Assembly: GCF_963678635.1 (NCBI RefSeq)
Contig: NC_087065.1
Span: 29,221,254 to 29,285,253, forward strand
Length of the DNA stretch: 64,000 bases
Source: Symsagittifera roscoffensis
Taxonomy: Eukaryota > Xenacoelomorpha > Acoela > Convolutidae
Direction of reading: 5' to 3'
Under the pieces are notes generated by a model that did no database searches, had not been told where the DNA came from, and was given only the letters and a program-made list of their open reading frames with translations. Position 1 is the stretch's first letter, and each line of letters begins with the position of its first letter. A program made the translations under genes and the position numbers. Positions 41,665 to 52,500 of this stretch are shown here, in pieces.

Positions 41665-44043
41665 GTGGTATTGGACGCTCTCTGCAGCTTTAACTATGAA
41701 CAAGCGATTAAAATCGACCATAAAAAATACTTACTGGACGTGATCTTATGCAATAATGGGGATATCCTTTCTGATGTTTGCATTGATAACTTTCTGAAAA
41801 GCCACTTCGCCAGCGATCACTTGCCTTACAAAGCAAGGATTCAATTTCAGTCTAACGAATCGTTCCGTCGCGACAGACCACATGAAATTGAACTCGACTT
41901 TGCAAAGTTCGCTTATACCAAAGCCGACTGGAGAGCCATAAACGATCAAATAGCTGAGGAGCCTTTCATACCATACTGCTACAGCAATACCGATGTTATG
42001 ACTAGACTGTGGTACCAGTGGATTTATAGTATTCTAATAAAGCACATTCCCTTACAAACTAAACATCGACTGTCCCTGGCGCCTTGGGTAACCCCCTCAA
42101 CCTCTAATCTTATTAAAATCCGAGCTACATTAACTAATAATTATACTAAAAAGCCGAGCGAAGCTAACCTCAGGAAATTGGAAAAATCGCAAACAAACCT
42201 GGCCTATGCTCTTCTGATGGACCAGCAAAACCATGAGAGAGAACTTTTCAAAGAAGGGCGTTTTGATAAACTTCAAAAATATCTGCGTAACGTTCGGCGT
42301 TCTACTACTGTGCCTAGTGAAATGTATCTCGATGGTGAAAAAGCTCGCTCCGACCAAGATAAAGCTGAACTTTTCAACCGGTATTTCCATTCCGTCTACA
42401 GCAACATTCCATATGATTCAAACCTAGACAGTGATAAAACGACCCTCCTAAATCATTTTCATTTTAATATCATCGAAATAGAAGACATTTTAAAAAATCT
42501 TAACATAAACAAGTCAAAAGGACCTGATAGAATGGGAAACCTGCTCTTTAAACAGCTCTGGAGCTCTATCTCAAAATCATTAATGTTACTTTTCAATACG
42601 ATTGCGAACAAGCAGCAATTCCCATCTACTTGGAAAGTAAGTGAAATAGTGCCTATCCACAAGGAAAATAACAAACAGGTAGTCTCCAATTACAGGCCAA
42701 TCAGTCTTCTGAATGCTACATCGAAGGTATTAGAAAAACTGATGTTTGATAAAATGTACTCGAAGGTGCAAAAACTGCTGCATAACTCACAACACGGTTT
42801 CAGAACGAAACGCTCAACCATTACTAACATCATACTCTATCTCCACGAAATCTATCTAATGTATGACAACAAGAATGTAAATAACCTTTCATCCCTGTAT
42901 CTCGATTTTGAAAAGGCGTTTGATAAAGTCAACCACCTGAAACTAATTGAAAAGCTTTCTCATACTGGCTTCAGTGGCGCGTGCCTTGGTCTACTGAAAA
43001 ACTATCTCAGTGATAGATACCAGCAGGTGCGAATCGGGCATTGCATCTCAAAATTACTGCCAATAACAAGTGGGGTTCCGCAGGGATCAATACTTGGCCC
43101 ACTCATGTTTATTTTGTACATCAATGACCTGCCAACGGTGGCCATGTCCAACTGCTTCGGCTATGCTGACGACTATAAAATTGTCTCAGACAACGCAATA
43201 ACCCTGAATATCGACTCGAATAAAATTTGGAACTGGTGCTCCAAGAATTTTATGAGTTTGAACCTAAGTAAATGCAAAACCCTTCAGTTTAAAGGCAGTA
43301 TGTCTGTTTGCATGAAAAAACAGAATATACCAGGAACGAATCTTATGAAAGATCTCGGACTTATAGTCACAAACAACCTATCTTGGACGGAACACGCTAA
43401 AACTAGATCCGCTAAATCGCTAAAAGCTTTCTTCTCTTTAAAAAGAAACCTAGCCAATAGCTCGACCATAAGCACTAAGAAGAATGCATACAGAGGATAT
43501 GTAGTGCCAATAATCAGCTATGCATCGTCTCTTTGGAAACCATCTAAGTCTGAACTGGCGCTCATTGAGAAGGTTCAACATCGAGCAAGTATCTGGATTT
43601 TAGGCACAAGCAACCTTTCATATAAATCGCGTCTTCAAAGACTTCACTTACTACCACTGTCCTTATATCATGAAATGCATGTAGTTTTACTTTTTGCTAG
43701 GATTATCAACTCGAAAACTGACATTGATTGGGAGAAGTATGTACAGATTATTGATACAGGCATAACAAGATCACACGCAATACCCTTTTATACCAGCAAA
43801 TGCTTCCGACTGAAAAAATGCGAATCTGATTTTTGGCAACGAGCATGTTCACTTTCAAATATATTTAATAGACATCTCAACCAAGATGTCATCAAATCAA
43901 CGCAATGCAAAGAGTTGTCAACTATCTACTGGCGCTACTTCACTGCGAAATTCAACGAAAACCTCCCCTGCACCTGGAGATTATGCTGCGACTGCACAAA
44001 CTGCATCAATACTGCAAAACTGACTTTCTATGAGACTCAATAA
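41665..44043 (+). CDS. LINE ORF2, end of endonuclease and reverse transcriptase
   Basis: 792 codons without a stop. The endonuclease end (SDH, near 41813) is followed by a linker and the RT: NYRPISLLNATSKVLEKL (near 42690), LDFEKAFDKVNH (near 42903), SGVPQGSILGPLMF (near 43070) and the catalytic YADDYK (near 43162). The C-terminus has a Cys cluster (CCDCTNC, near 43984), as in many LINE proteins. RT copies the element RNA at the nicked target. Only the shift at about 41640 and the 5' truncation show that it is not a complete active element, so insertion is fairly recent. Confidence 0.85.
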   Translation: MVLDALCSFNYEQAIKIDHKKYLLDVILCNNGDILSDVCIDNFLKSHFASDHLPYKARIQFQSNESFRRDRPHEIELDFAKFAYTKADWRAINDQIAEEPFIPYCYSNTDVMTRLWYQWIYSILIKHIPLQTKHRLSLAPWVTPSTSNLIKIRATLTNNYTKKPSEANLRKLEKSQTNLAYALLMDQQNHERELFKEGRFDKLQKYLRNVRRSTTVPSEMYLDGEKARSDQDKAELFNRYFHSVYSNIPYDSNLDSDKTTLLNHFHFNIIEIEDILKNLNINKSKGPDRMGNLLFKQLWSSISKSLMLLFNTIANKQQFPSTWKVSEIVPIHKENNKQVVSNYRPISLLNATSKVLEKLMFDKMYSKVQKLLHNSQHGFRTKRSTITNIILYLHEIYLMYDNKNVNNLSSLYLDFEKAFDKVNHLKLIEKLSHTGFSGACLGLLKNYLSDRYQQVRIGHCISKLLPITSGVPQGSILGPLMFILYINDLPTVAMSNCFGYADDYKIVSDNAITLNIDSNKIWNWCSKNFMSLNLSKCKTLQFKGSMSVCMKKQNIPGTNLMKDLGLIVTNNLSWTEHAKTRSAKSLKAFFSLKRNLANSSTISTKKNAYRGYVVPIISYASSLWKPSKSELALIEKVQHRASIWILGTSNLSYKSRLQRLHLLPLSLYHEMHVVLLFARIINSKTDIDWEKYVQIIDTGITRSHAIPFYTSKCFRLKKCESDFWQRACSLSNIFNRHLNQDVIKSTQCKELSTIYWRYFTAKFNENLPCTWRLCCDCTNCINTAKLTFYETQ
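42045..42150 (+). repeat. Source of the 106-bp direct repeat within the LINE
   Basis: Identical base for base to 40921-41026. Here it encodes part of the linker between endonuclease and RT (HRLSLAPWVTPSTSNLIKI). The other copy sits at the 5' end of the insertion. Confidence 0.95.
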
Positions 44044-44112
44044 ACTGAAAGTGACAGGGAAGCAATTCCCCTGGAACTTATCCTAAATCCTTCATTAATA
44101 TTATTATTATTA

Positions 44113-44290
44113 TGACGTCATACTTCGAATTTTTAAAATTTCAAAATACCAGAATATCTTGACCTCCACCGTTTGACTAATTGTCCCAATAACGTCGTTA
44201 ATTGCTTAAAACCGTCAATTCGGAAGGTTCGCTGTTAAAAACTCGAATATGCTGAATCTGCATTTTGGTCCATTCTGGTCGAATGTCACA
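44113..44290 (-). repeat. Third LTR copy, inverted, part 2
   Basis: The inverse of about 39613-39750: shared phrases are AACGTCGTTA, CATTCTGGTCGAATGTCAC and ATATTCTG. It ends about 150 bp short of the LTR start, so this copy is truncated, and no internal element sequence follows. It is probably a solo or partial LTR. Confidence 0.6.
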
Positions 44291-44503
44291 ATTATGTTGG
44301 GCTGCTAAAAGACTGATTATTCTCTTTTTATGCTAGTAGATTGTTCTGCTAAACGATCGGTCTCCCCTTAAATAACATGAATTGAGAAATAGCACCATAT
44401 AAAGAAATCGAACGACATGAGGAAGACTTTTCCTGAACGAAAGAAACAGTTTATTTTATTATTTTATATATATTTTTTGACATTCTGACTTTTAAGAACT
44501 GAA

Positions 44504-47500
44504 ATGCCGCAGCCGAGTTCTAGAGATGGCGACTGGACTTGCTACGAAGATGAGTTAGCTTCTGAAATTAACATTGTTATAATGCCATAGCTGGTCAGCC
44601 TTTATTCATGTCGGTTTGTTTAGTTGCAATGCTTCGAATTTTGCTAGAAGAACAGAATGTTTCAAATGCGGAAAAGGTGAGTTTTCAGCGCCAGATTCTC
44701 ACTTAGGACTTAATTGAAATAATTAGGTGCTTCAGGGGTTTGATCGCTTTCGAGTCTTTTGAACGTCTTTTGATTTGAACGTCAATTTTTCTAAAAACGC
44801 TTAAAATTATTTTTGATTTTAATTCAGCGAGAGATTTCAAGGCATGGAAGAAAGAGAAAGCTAAAGAAATTGGCGGAAGCGAAGCTAAGAAAAGCGGAGG
44901 GCTGTTTTCAGCCGATGACTGGAGATGTAACAAGTCAGAGTGGTTCAGTTAAATCCTTCTATCGACCCCCTAGATTCATGTGATCACAGAAGGATATTAA
45001 AATAATAATAATTTTTAACTTACTTGCTTCTAGATGCGGAAATATAAACTGGGCTAGAAGAAATACCTGTAATGTTTGCAATGCCCCGAAAGTTGAAGAA
45101 GACGAGCGAACAGGTTAAAAATACTTTAAATATTTAAGTATAGGCCTGATTCATATCCATATTTTCCTAATTGAATTACTAAGCTGCACAAAAATTACCT
45201 AGCAAAGTTTGTTTAATTTTTGGTTTTGACCGTTTTTGATGTAGAATTTCTTTGGAAACAAGACGAATGAGAAAAAAAAAATCGAATTAGGACAGCTTCG
45301 CTAAATTGGTTTTTGAAGTGGTCCTATTGTTAATAAGTCTGAATTAACGAAGTGAAGAAACTTATTCAGAGCTTGTTGTTCCAACCATTTGAAATTGTAT
45401 TCGGGCGGGCGTGTTTTAGTTTTTTTGTTTTCGATGCAAAATCAGGTTTCACAAATAGTCATCGGAATGGGTCGAGTGATATATCATATTAAAGCCCTTT
45501 CTTTCTTTATTCGAACCACATAAAAAAAATTTCAGTGTCGAGAAAAAACAGATTGAAATTTTTGGTTTAATTTCAAGCTAATAAGGTAAGTTTAAGCTGG
45601 CGTACAAAATTTTTTTATGCTTAATTAAGCCGTGAAAACTTAGTTTTATACTCGAGTAAAGTTAGCTTTTGGATTCTTTTAGCGCCAATTTGGGAATCAG
45701 AAACTCTGCAAAAAATGAAAAAAATTCTGAATTTTCGTAAATTGTTTGTGTGATTCTACAAAAACTGTTTTCAAATTAGCCTATGCGAGAGGAACCTATT
45801 TTTTGTTTTGATATCTTTTCTTTTTGAAATTTTTTTGAAAACGTTTAAATTCGAAGTTGTATTTTGCATTGCACAGCTGACTATGTTTTGTTGAGCGACT
45901 TCAGAGAAGTAACTATACATGTAAAATCTCTAATATTTTTAGATGTGCATTCTTACATGTTATTGCTTTTATGAATGCACTTAGTTATACAGTGAACTTT
46001 TTGAATTCATTTCAAATTCATCTGCTCAAAGTTAGGTAAATTGCGCTCTCCAATTTTGAAAGTGGAAATGCCGCGGAAAGACGTGAACGACTATCGAAAG
46101 ACGTGAACGGAAATGCCGCGGAAAGACGTGTTTCGAAAACGGTTTTTAATTTCTAAATTTCTCAGCGGAATAAAAACTTAACCTTCAGTTCAGTTTTCTC
46201 AATTTGAGTTAATTTTATTCATAAATTCGATCATTAGTTACACCTGAAGTGATATGTTTTACTTTGATATTCAAAAGTTGAAGTTTTTTTTTCAAAATAA
46301 GTCAGTTTTGTTTTCTGTTTCCTTGCGTTCATTGACTCTTTTCCTACTGTCTCTTGGCGATCTTCTTTGGGAGCGGGGAAAGCGTAGTTTCATTTTTTTC
46401 AAAATTTTTTTTTCGAATTGCTAGTTTGCCATGCTATGTTTGTGAGGTATGGCAAGTGGTGCAGAGCCTTGCCTCTGTGTCGATTATTTTGGGCCGGCAA
46501 TTTTCTTGATTTTTGTCCATTTTTGGGACCATTTATTGCATTGCTTATGTGACCTTCATCGCCTCTCATAAATTTTGAGAAATTTGTTTAGGACATGCAG
46601 TTTTTTCTGTTTCTTGAGTTCTTTAACACGTTTCCATAATTTTCTGTCTGGGTACAGTACACATGGTGATTTTACGTTAAGAAAAAATTTAGTTGTGCTA
46701 CGATGGAAAAAATTACAATCAGTCGTTTTCAGGATTCGGAGGCGGATTCAATGATCGACAAGACGTGGAATATATTGATCGAGATTCATCTGGAGATGAA
46801 ATTGACGATGTTAGCTTGCTATTTTTTTTTGAAAACCTGAAGAAAAAGGTCTGTCATTCAGTCAGGGTGACCACTTGGTCACTATTTTAGTGACTTAGTG
46901 ACCAGTCACTATTGGTCACTAATTGGTCGCTTTTTTTTCAATGGTCACTAAAAGTCACTATTTACAACGGTTTTTGGTGACGGACCCTAAAATTTGTTTT
47001 ATTTAGTCCTCCTTTGTTTTATTTTGAGATATCCATTTCCCATTTGTGGTTGCAGACCCTAAAAATTTTCTAAAGGCGATTTTGGTGCCAATATATACTA
47101 ATATCGAGGGGGGAGCGCGCGCCGAAAAAATGCAATTTTTTTCAAAATTTTTCAAAAAGTGCCTAAAAACGACTTTTTCAGCCCGTTTATTCAAAATTAT
47201 GCCTGCGGAATTTTTAGTGCTTTAGCTTTGGCAGAGCTTGAAAAATTAATTTGGTCGACCTAAAAAAACAAAGGTCGACAAAAAATTCGAAAATTGTCAT
47301 AGTCACTATTTTTCTCTCAAAAAAGTGATCACCCTGCATTCAGTGCTTGGTTCAAAATCAAGCAACTAAAGCGTTATTTCAGACCATTGAATCTTTTCGA
47401 TGATTGCTATCAGATGTACTGATGGCTGTGTGTTGTATGAATTTTAGTTTGGAAGAAAAAAGAAGAAATTCAGATCGGTGAACGAGCAATCGGAAGACGA

Positions 47501-49052
47501 CGGCAAAGTAAGAGCATGTCCAACTGTTCGATGTCCATTAAACACTGTCAAATGTTGATAACTGTGCGAATTCAGGCTGTTAAAAAGGAAAACACGATCC
47601 AAGAAGGCGAAGAGGATGATGAAGACGAAGATGAAGGAGATGCCTCCAAGTATAATTTAGACAGCGACAGTGAAGCAAACGAGGATCCCGAAAAGAAAAA
47701 TGATACTGTAGACACAAAAAAGTAAATGCATGATTTCTTAGATTTGATGAAGCTTGCAATTAGTAATCCTTTTTTTCGAAGAACAAGTCTCAAAGTTTGT
47801 TCACGCTCAATTTTAATTTTTCGCGGCTTGACTTTGATTCCTTTTTAAGTTCTTTTCATTTCATTACTGAAAAGGAAGGCAAACTCCACTATCGATTTCT
47901 AATTTCGAAAAACGAATTTCATTATCGGATTTCCCAGCGAAATGAAAGTTATACCTGTTGATGCAGCTTTCTCACATAGGGTTATTGTTATCAAAAAACA
48001 CCAAGCATAAATTGTTCATGAAATTCAAAGCTTCAAGGGGCTTAAATTTTTTCTTTACAATTCGAAAATTCAACTTAAAAAAAATTCAGTTTTTTTTGTG
48101 TTTCATTGCGTTCATTACTCTTTTTTTAACTGTCAGTTGGCTATGTTTAATTCCTATATTTTGTAAATTTTGTACTCCTGACCCTTGACGGTCTTTTTGG
48201 TCTTTTTTGCTTAAAAGCTTTCTTCGGCCGTAGTGATTTCGGCCTATGTTGTATAGTTTCGGGGCCCATGTTGTATAGATTTTGTGTCTTCAGACTTTTT
48301 TTTTAAAAAAAAGTTTCAATTTTGTTTTCGACTCAACGGGAGATTGTCCAAGTTTAGTCGGCTTAGTTGTCGCTCGATGAACTTTTCTGAATGCTTCTTG
48401 GACTTTTGGATATTTGTGACTTTTTTGACATTTTTTCCCGACTTTTTGGCTTACGTTTCAATTCTGCTTGCGAACTTGAAATAATTTGTCAGTGTGGTAT
48501 CGCAAGTAGTGCGAAGCTCTGCTTCGCCTTTATATAAAATATGCAACCGTTATATCCGATTTTTTGGGCTATTTACGTCTTGATCTATTTTTAAGTTTTT
48601 TTTTTTCAGAAAATCCCGAAGCCGTTCATCTTCTTCATCTTCCTCCTCAGACAGTTCTCGCAGCTCAAACTCTTCGAAATCGTCAAGGAACAGATCACGA
48701 TCGAGGTCAAGCAGAAGGAAGAGGTCACGATCGAGGACAAGGTCAAGGTCGAAGTCACGATCAAAGAATGGGGAACGGAAGGACAAGAAAAGTAGCAGTG
48801 GAAGGAGTCGTAAACGAGGCAGTTCTAGGTCTAGGTAAAACATGAACAACTTGAGGTACATTTCGGTATTTCTTCGTATTGTTAGTGTCGTTCCGAAATT
48901 TAATTATTCGTCAGAGCTGCTGTCCACAAACTAATAGACAAGCGCGGGTTCTGTGTGTTTTCAGATCGAGATCCAAATCGGCTGGAAGTAGGAGAAAATC
49001 ATCTTCCAAGTCCAAGCGAAGCAGGCATTCAAGTCGAGATCGTAGAAGATGA
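44504..49052 (+). CDS. ZRANB2: ZRANB2, zinc-finger SR-type splicing factor (9 exons)
   Basis: Coding exons: 44504-44553, 44624-44676, 44828-44933, 45034-45113, 46733-46809, 47448-47507, 47576-47721, 48610-48834, 48965-49052 (885 nt, 294 residues; human about 320-330). All introns are GT-AG. Two RanBP2-type zinc fingers are complete: residues 10-32 (DWTC, DC, N22, CFKC) and 65-85 (DWRC, KC, N75, CNVC). They are followed by the family block GFGGGFNDRQDVEYIDRD, FGRKKKKF, an acidic segment ending SKYNLDSDSE, and an Arg/Ser domain (about 191-294). The vertebrate protein binds GU-rich 5' splice-site RNA and spliceosomal proteins in the nucleus. Donors of exons 1 and 5 are GTTAGC, a weak form. AATAAA at 49192. 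The sequence before the ATG (GACTTTTAAG) resembles a 3' splice site. Confidence 0.93.
45114..46732 (+). other. ZRANB2 intron 4 with repeats
   Basis: 1.6 kb. It holds a partial copy of the dispersed intronic repeat (about 45950-46340) and a SINE tail (about 46450-46500, CAGAGCCTTGCCTCTGTGT). GGAAATGCCGCGGAAAGACGTG occurs twice (46063 and 46109). The rest shows nothing recognisable. Confidence 0.5.
46863..47336. mobile_element. hAT-type MITE in ZRANB2 intron 5
   Basis: 474 bp between terminal inverted repeats CAGGGTGACCAC and GTGATCACCCTG (one mismatch). Flanked by a perfect 8-bp direct repeat CATTCAGT (46855-46862 and 47337-47344). Inverted ends of this type and 8-bp duplications are typical of hAT transposons. 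Inside, GGTCACTA repeats several times near the left end (46875-46965). There is no coding capacity, so it needs a transposase from elsewhere. Confidence 0.9.
47722..48609 (+). other. ZRANB2 intron 7 with repeats
   Basis: Contains a copy of the dispersed intronic repeat (about 47870-48190; ATAGGGTTATTGTTATCAAAAA, TTGCGTTCATTACTC) and a SINE-type tail (GCGAAGCTCTGCTTCGCC, 48511-48528). No gene. Confidence 0.45.
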
Positions 49053-49544
49053 TCTTGCCAAGAATTACTTGCATTTGATCTCTGGCTGCACTACTTGGCC
49101 ATTCTCTAAATTAATTGACTGTGCTGATTCGTTGGGGTATTTGTCTTCGCCAATCTCTGAAGCCTATTTTGTATTGCATAATAGAGTTGTTAATAAAAAT
49201 GTTGTGGGAGACAGTTTATTTTTGAGTGTCGCGAGCTAATCGCTTGAAAATCTATTTCAACCACGGAGAAATAATCCATTTTTATCCATATCTTATATTG
49301 GGAGGTTCAATTCTGTTGATTGGTGTAGTAATTGTTTACTCACAAAGAATTTAGGAGGCCATTCAGTTTTCTCGCATTCTCTTGCGAGTGGAAGTGCTTA
49401 TGTAGCTTTATCTTCACTTAAGACCTCGTAATATCTTTGTTTTACTTGCCTAAGTAATACCGAGGTGAAATAATTTGAGTTTTTTCGGTAAACGTGTACA
49501 TTGCTGCTTTCACTGAAGTAAATGCTTTTTCTTTCAGATTTGCA
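49053..49544 (+). other. ZRANB2 3' end and RPS18 upstream region
   Basis: AATAAA at 49192-49197 is the likely ZRANB2 polyadenylation signal. TGCTTTTTCTTTCAG ends at 49537, seven bases before the RPS18 ATG, and is a good 3' splice site for a 5'-UTR intron or a spliced leader. No classical TATA box is clear. Confidence 0.5.
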
Positions 49545-52500
49545 ATGTCAGCTCTGGTTGAACCCGAAAAATTTCAGCACATCTTGCGTCTGTTTAACAC
49601 AAACATTGATGGAAAGGATAAGATCTCACATGCTTTAACAGTAGTGAGGGGAATTGGCCATGCCTATGCTCTGCTGGTGTGCAAGAAGGCAGACATCCAC
49701 CCGTGCAAAAAGGCGGGAGAGTTGACTGAGCGCGAGATCGAGCAGATGACCTTGGTGATCAACAACCCCTTGGAGTACAAGATTCCCCACTTCTTTCTCA
49801 ACAGGTAACTGGGCCGCATAACTCTATACCAATTCATCATTTGAAACTTCAGAAGAGCAAAATTTTCATTGAAAAGTGTTCAATTAACTACTATTGCTTG
49901 AAAGTTTTTGCCGAATATTGTTTTACGTTTCCAAATGCTATCGTGTCATGATCGCAAATTACAAATAAAAGTCGAACTACAAGATACAACCTGGTACTGG
50001 ATTTTTTCCTGATTAAAAAACTTTGTTCAAATGTCTCATCTCGTATGAGAGGCCTTTCTACATTAACAGACTTATTTTGAGGCTATTAAATTCCCGTACT
50101 AAGTGATTTTATAAAATTTCAATTTTTTCATCGTTTTTTGTTTGCTTTCTTCAGCTAACGTTGATATGTTGATTAGTCTTAAAATAATTTGGTTCGTTTT
50201 TAAGAGTAATGAACATAGTGAAGACTTTTATATAGGTCTTACTGATTTTTTTTTGCTTTTTTCTCAGGAAAAAGTTATAAAATATTGATGCACTTAAGTA
50301 TCTATGCACTTTTTGAGTTCAATTGAAATTAATCTGCTTAAATTGGAATTTAATTTGTAGATTTCTATCGGAATATAAACTTAACCTATTGATCCAGTTT
50401 TCTCTGGATCAGTTTTCTCTAGGGTTCATGTTATCAAAAAAAGCGCCAATCATAAATTGTTTTAGAAAATTAAAGAGCTTTAAGGGCATCTATTTTTTTC
50501 TTTGGAATTCGAAAGTTGAGATTATTGCAAAAAAGTCTGTTTTTTTAAATGTTTACTTGCATTCATTACTTTTTTCCAATCTTGGATTGGCTTCTAGTTT
50601 TGAAAGTGGATTTTAATTTTCAGATTTCCCAGTGGAGTAAAAAATTTATCTATTGATCAAATTTTCTCAAATTTCATTAAGTGTAATAAACGTAGTGAAG
50701 ACTCTTATATAGGTCTTGGTGGTTTTTTTTCCAGGAGAAAGTCCTAAAATGATCTACAGAGGTGCATTCATTCATATTGATGAAAGTGACGTAAATAGCA
50801 CTCTCGAAATACGAACTTGGAAATGGCGCAAAAAACGTGAACGATTTCTAGTTTCGAAAGTGGAATTTAATTTTTAGATATCCTACGGATTCAAAACTTT
50901 ACTTTTTCATCCAGTTTTCTCAAGTTGGGTTAAGGTTATTAAAAAAGCGCCAATCATAAATTGTTCTAAAAATTCAACGAGATTAAAGGGCATCAATTTT
51001 TTTCCTTGAAGTTGAAAGTTAAGATTTTTAAAGAAAATCAGTGTTTTTTAAATTTACTTGCGTTCATTACTCTTTTCCAATCTTCGATCAATTTTGGTCA
51101 AGTTCATCAGTAAAGTCAGTCAAAATTTTTCTAGAATTTCAAAGAGCTCTAAAGGCGTGTATTTTTTCTTTGCAATTCCAAAAACAAGTATTTTTTCATG
51201 TTAAAAAGTATTCAAAAACAAGTAGTATTTTTTGCTGTTAAATTGCGTTAAGTTTGACTGACGATTTCACTCACGACAAAAACCTTACAAGATAAATTTC
51301 CCCACAACTAAGTTCACCATAGGATTAAATTATTTTCAAATTCAGAATAGAATTGAAAAACACAGCCGGTTGGTAAATTATTTCAATGAATGGAAAAAAA
51401 ATATATTTTTAATCACCAATAGAACAAGGATAGCTGGATGCTGTTCATGTAGCACAGAACGTTCCGACCTTTTCATACTCTTTTTACACAAGCAAAGCTT
51501 GTGTTTAAGTGTAATTATTGTAGTGAAGACTTTTCTTTTACAGGTCGTGCTGATTTTTGTTTCGTTTTTTTTTTCCTTAGGAAAAGTCTTAAGTCTCTTA
51601 TAACTACAGATTGGCATTCATACATATTGATGCATTTATGAATGCACTTAGATGTGTATGCAATTTTAGATTTCAATTGAAATTCATCTGCTGAAGTTGA
51701 CTGAAATAGAACTCCCCAAATACGAACGTCTTATTGGGCGCGAAAAAACGTGAATGATTATTTATTTACCTTTTGATCCAGTTTTCTCTAGTTGGTTTCA
51801 AGTTATCAAAACGGCGCCAGTTATAAATTGTTCTAGAAATCCAAAAAGTTTAATTGGCATCTATTTTTTTTCTTCGAAATTCGAAAGTTAGGATTTTTTT
51901 TAAAAAAATTCAGTGTTTTTTTTTCTTGTTAACTTGCGTTCATTACTCTTTTCCAATCTTCGATTGGCTATGGTCTATCGACAAAGTCTCCTCATATCTC
52001 GTCATTTGAAGGCAAAGATTTTTTTCAGGTATAAGGGGAATTTTTTATTCGCGCGATAAGCATAGGGTATTGCAATTGGATACAAATTTTTACCCGTAAT
52101 TAACTTTTTTCACAGAATTCACTACTGGACTCAGTCAGCTCTTTGTCATCATTGCAATTCCTCCTCATCTCTGTTGCCAATGTTATGCATGGTTTGAGTT
52201 TTTCAGTATTTTAAAAACCCGTCTTTTTGAAATTCGTTTTTTTTTATGTTGGTTGTAGTTTTTCCAACCCGATTTTTTGTTGTTTTTATGTTCGGCTTAA
52301 GTTTCGGCCTATTGTATATCGGCTTAGTGGACTCTTATTGCGGCGTTTCATGGGCGAAAAATTTTTCTCTGTAGAGTGAAATCGGCAATTTATTAGCATA
52401 TGTTGCTGCGTTATTGGTGGCTAGTTTTTGAGGATTTAAAGTATCCGTGGCTGAGTGGTTAGTGCGTGAGACTCAAATTTGCTATGTCGCAGATTCGAAT

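Larger units (their letters stand above)
40921..44112 (+). mobile_element. LINE (non-LTR retrotransposon), 5'-truncated
   Basis: Inserted in the inverted LTR. Contains the end of ORF1, an ORF2 with endonuclease and reverse transcriptase, and a 3' (ATT)n tail at 44096-44112. The 5' end is a 106-bp copy of the element's own interior. It resembles Jockey/CR1-type LINEs in domain order, but I cannot place the clade. Confidence 0.8.

Noticed and set aside
44096-44112. Precise target-site duplication of the LINE
   Set aside because: TGACGT occurs near both junctions (40882 and 44113), but the 5' junction is blurred by the copied segment, so I cannot support it.
47572-48861. Minus-strand frames in the ZRANB2 exon 7 and exon 8 regions
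   Set aside because: They are antisense shadows of the acidic and Arg/Ser exons, which have matching splice sites and homology on the + strand.
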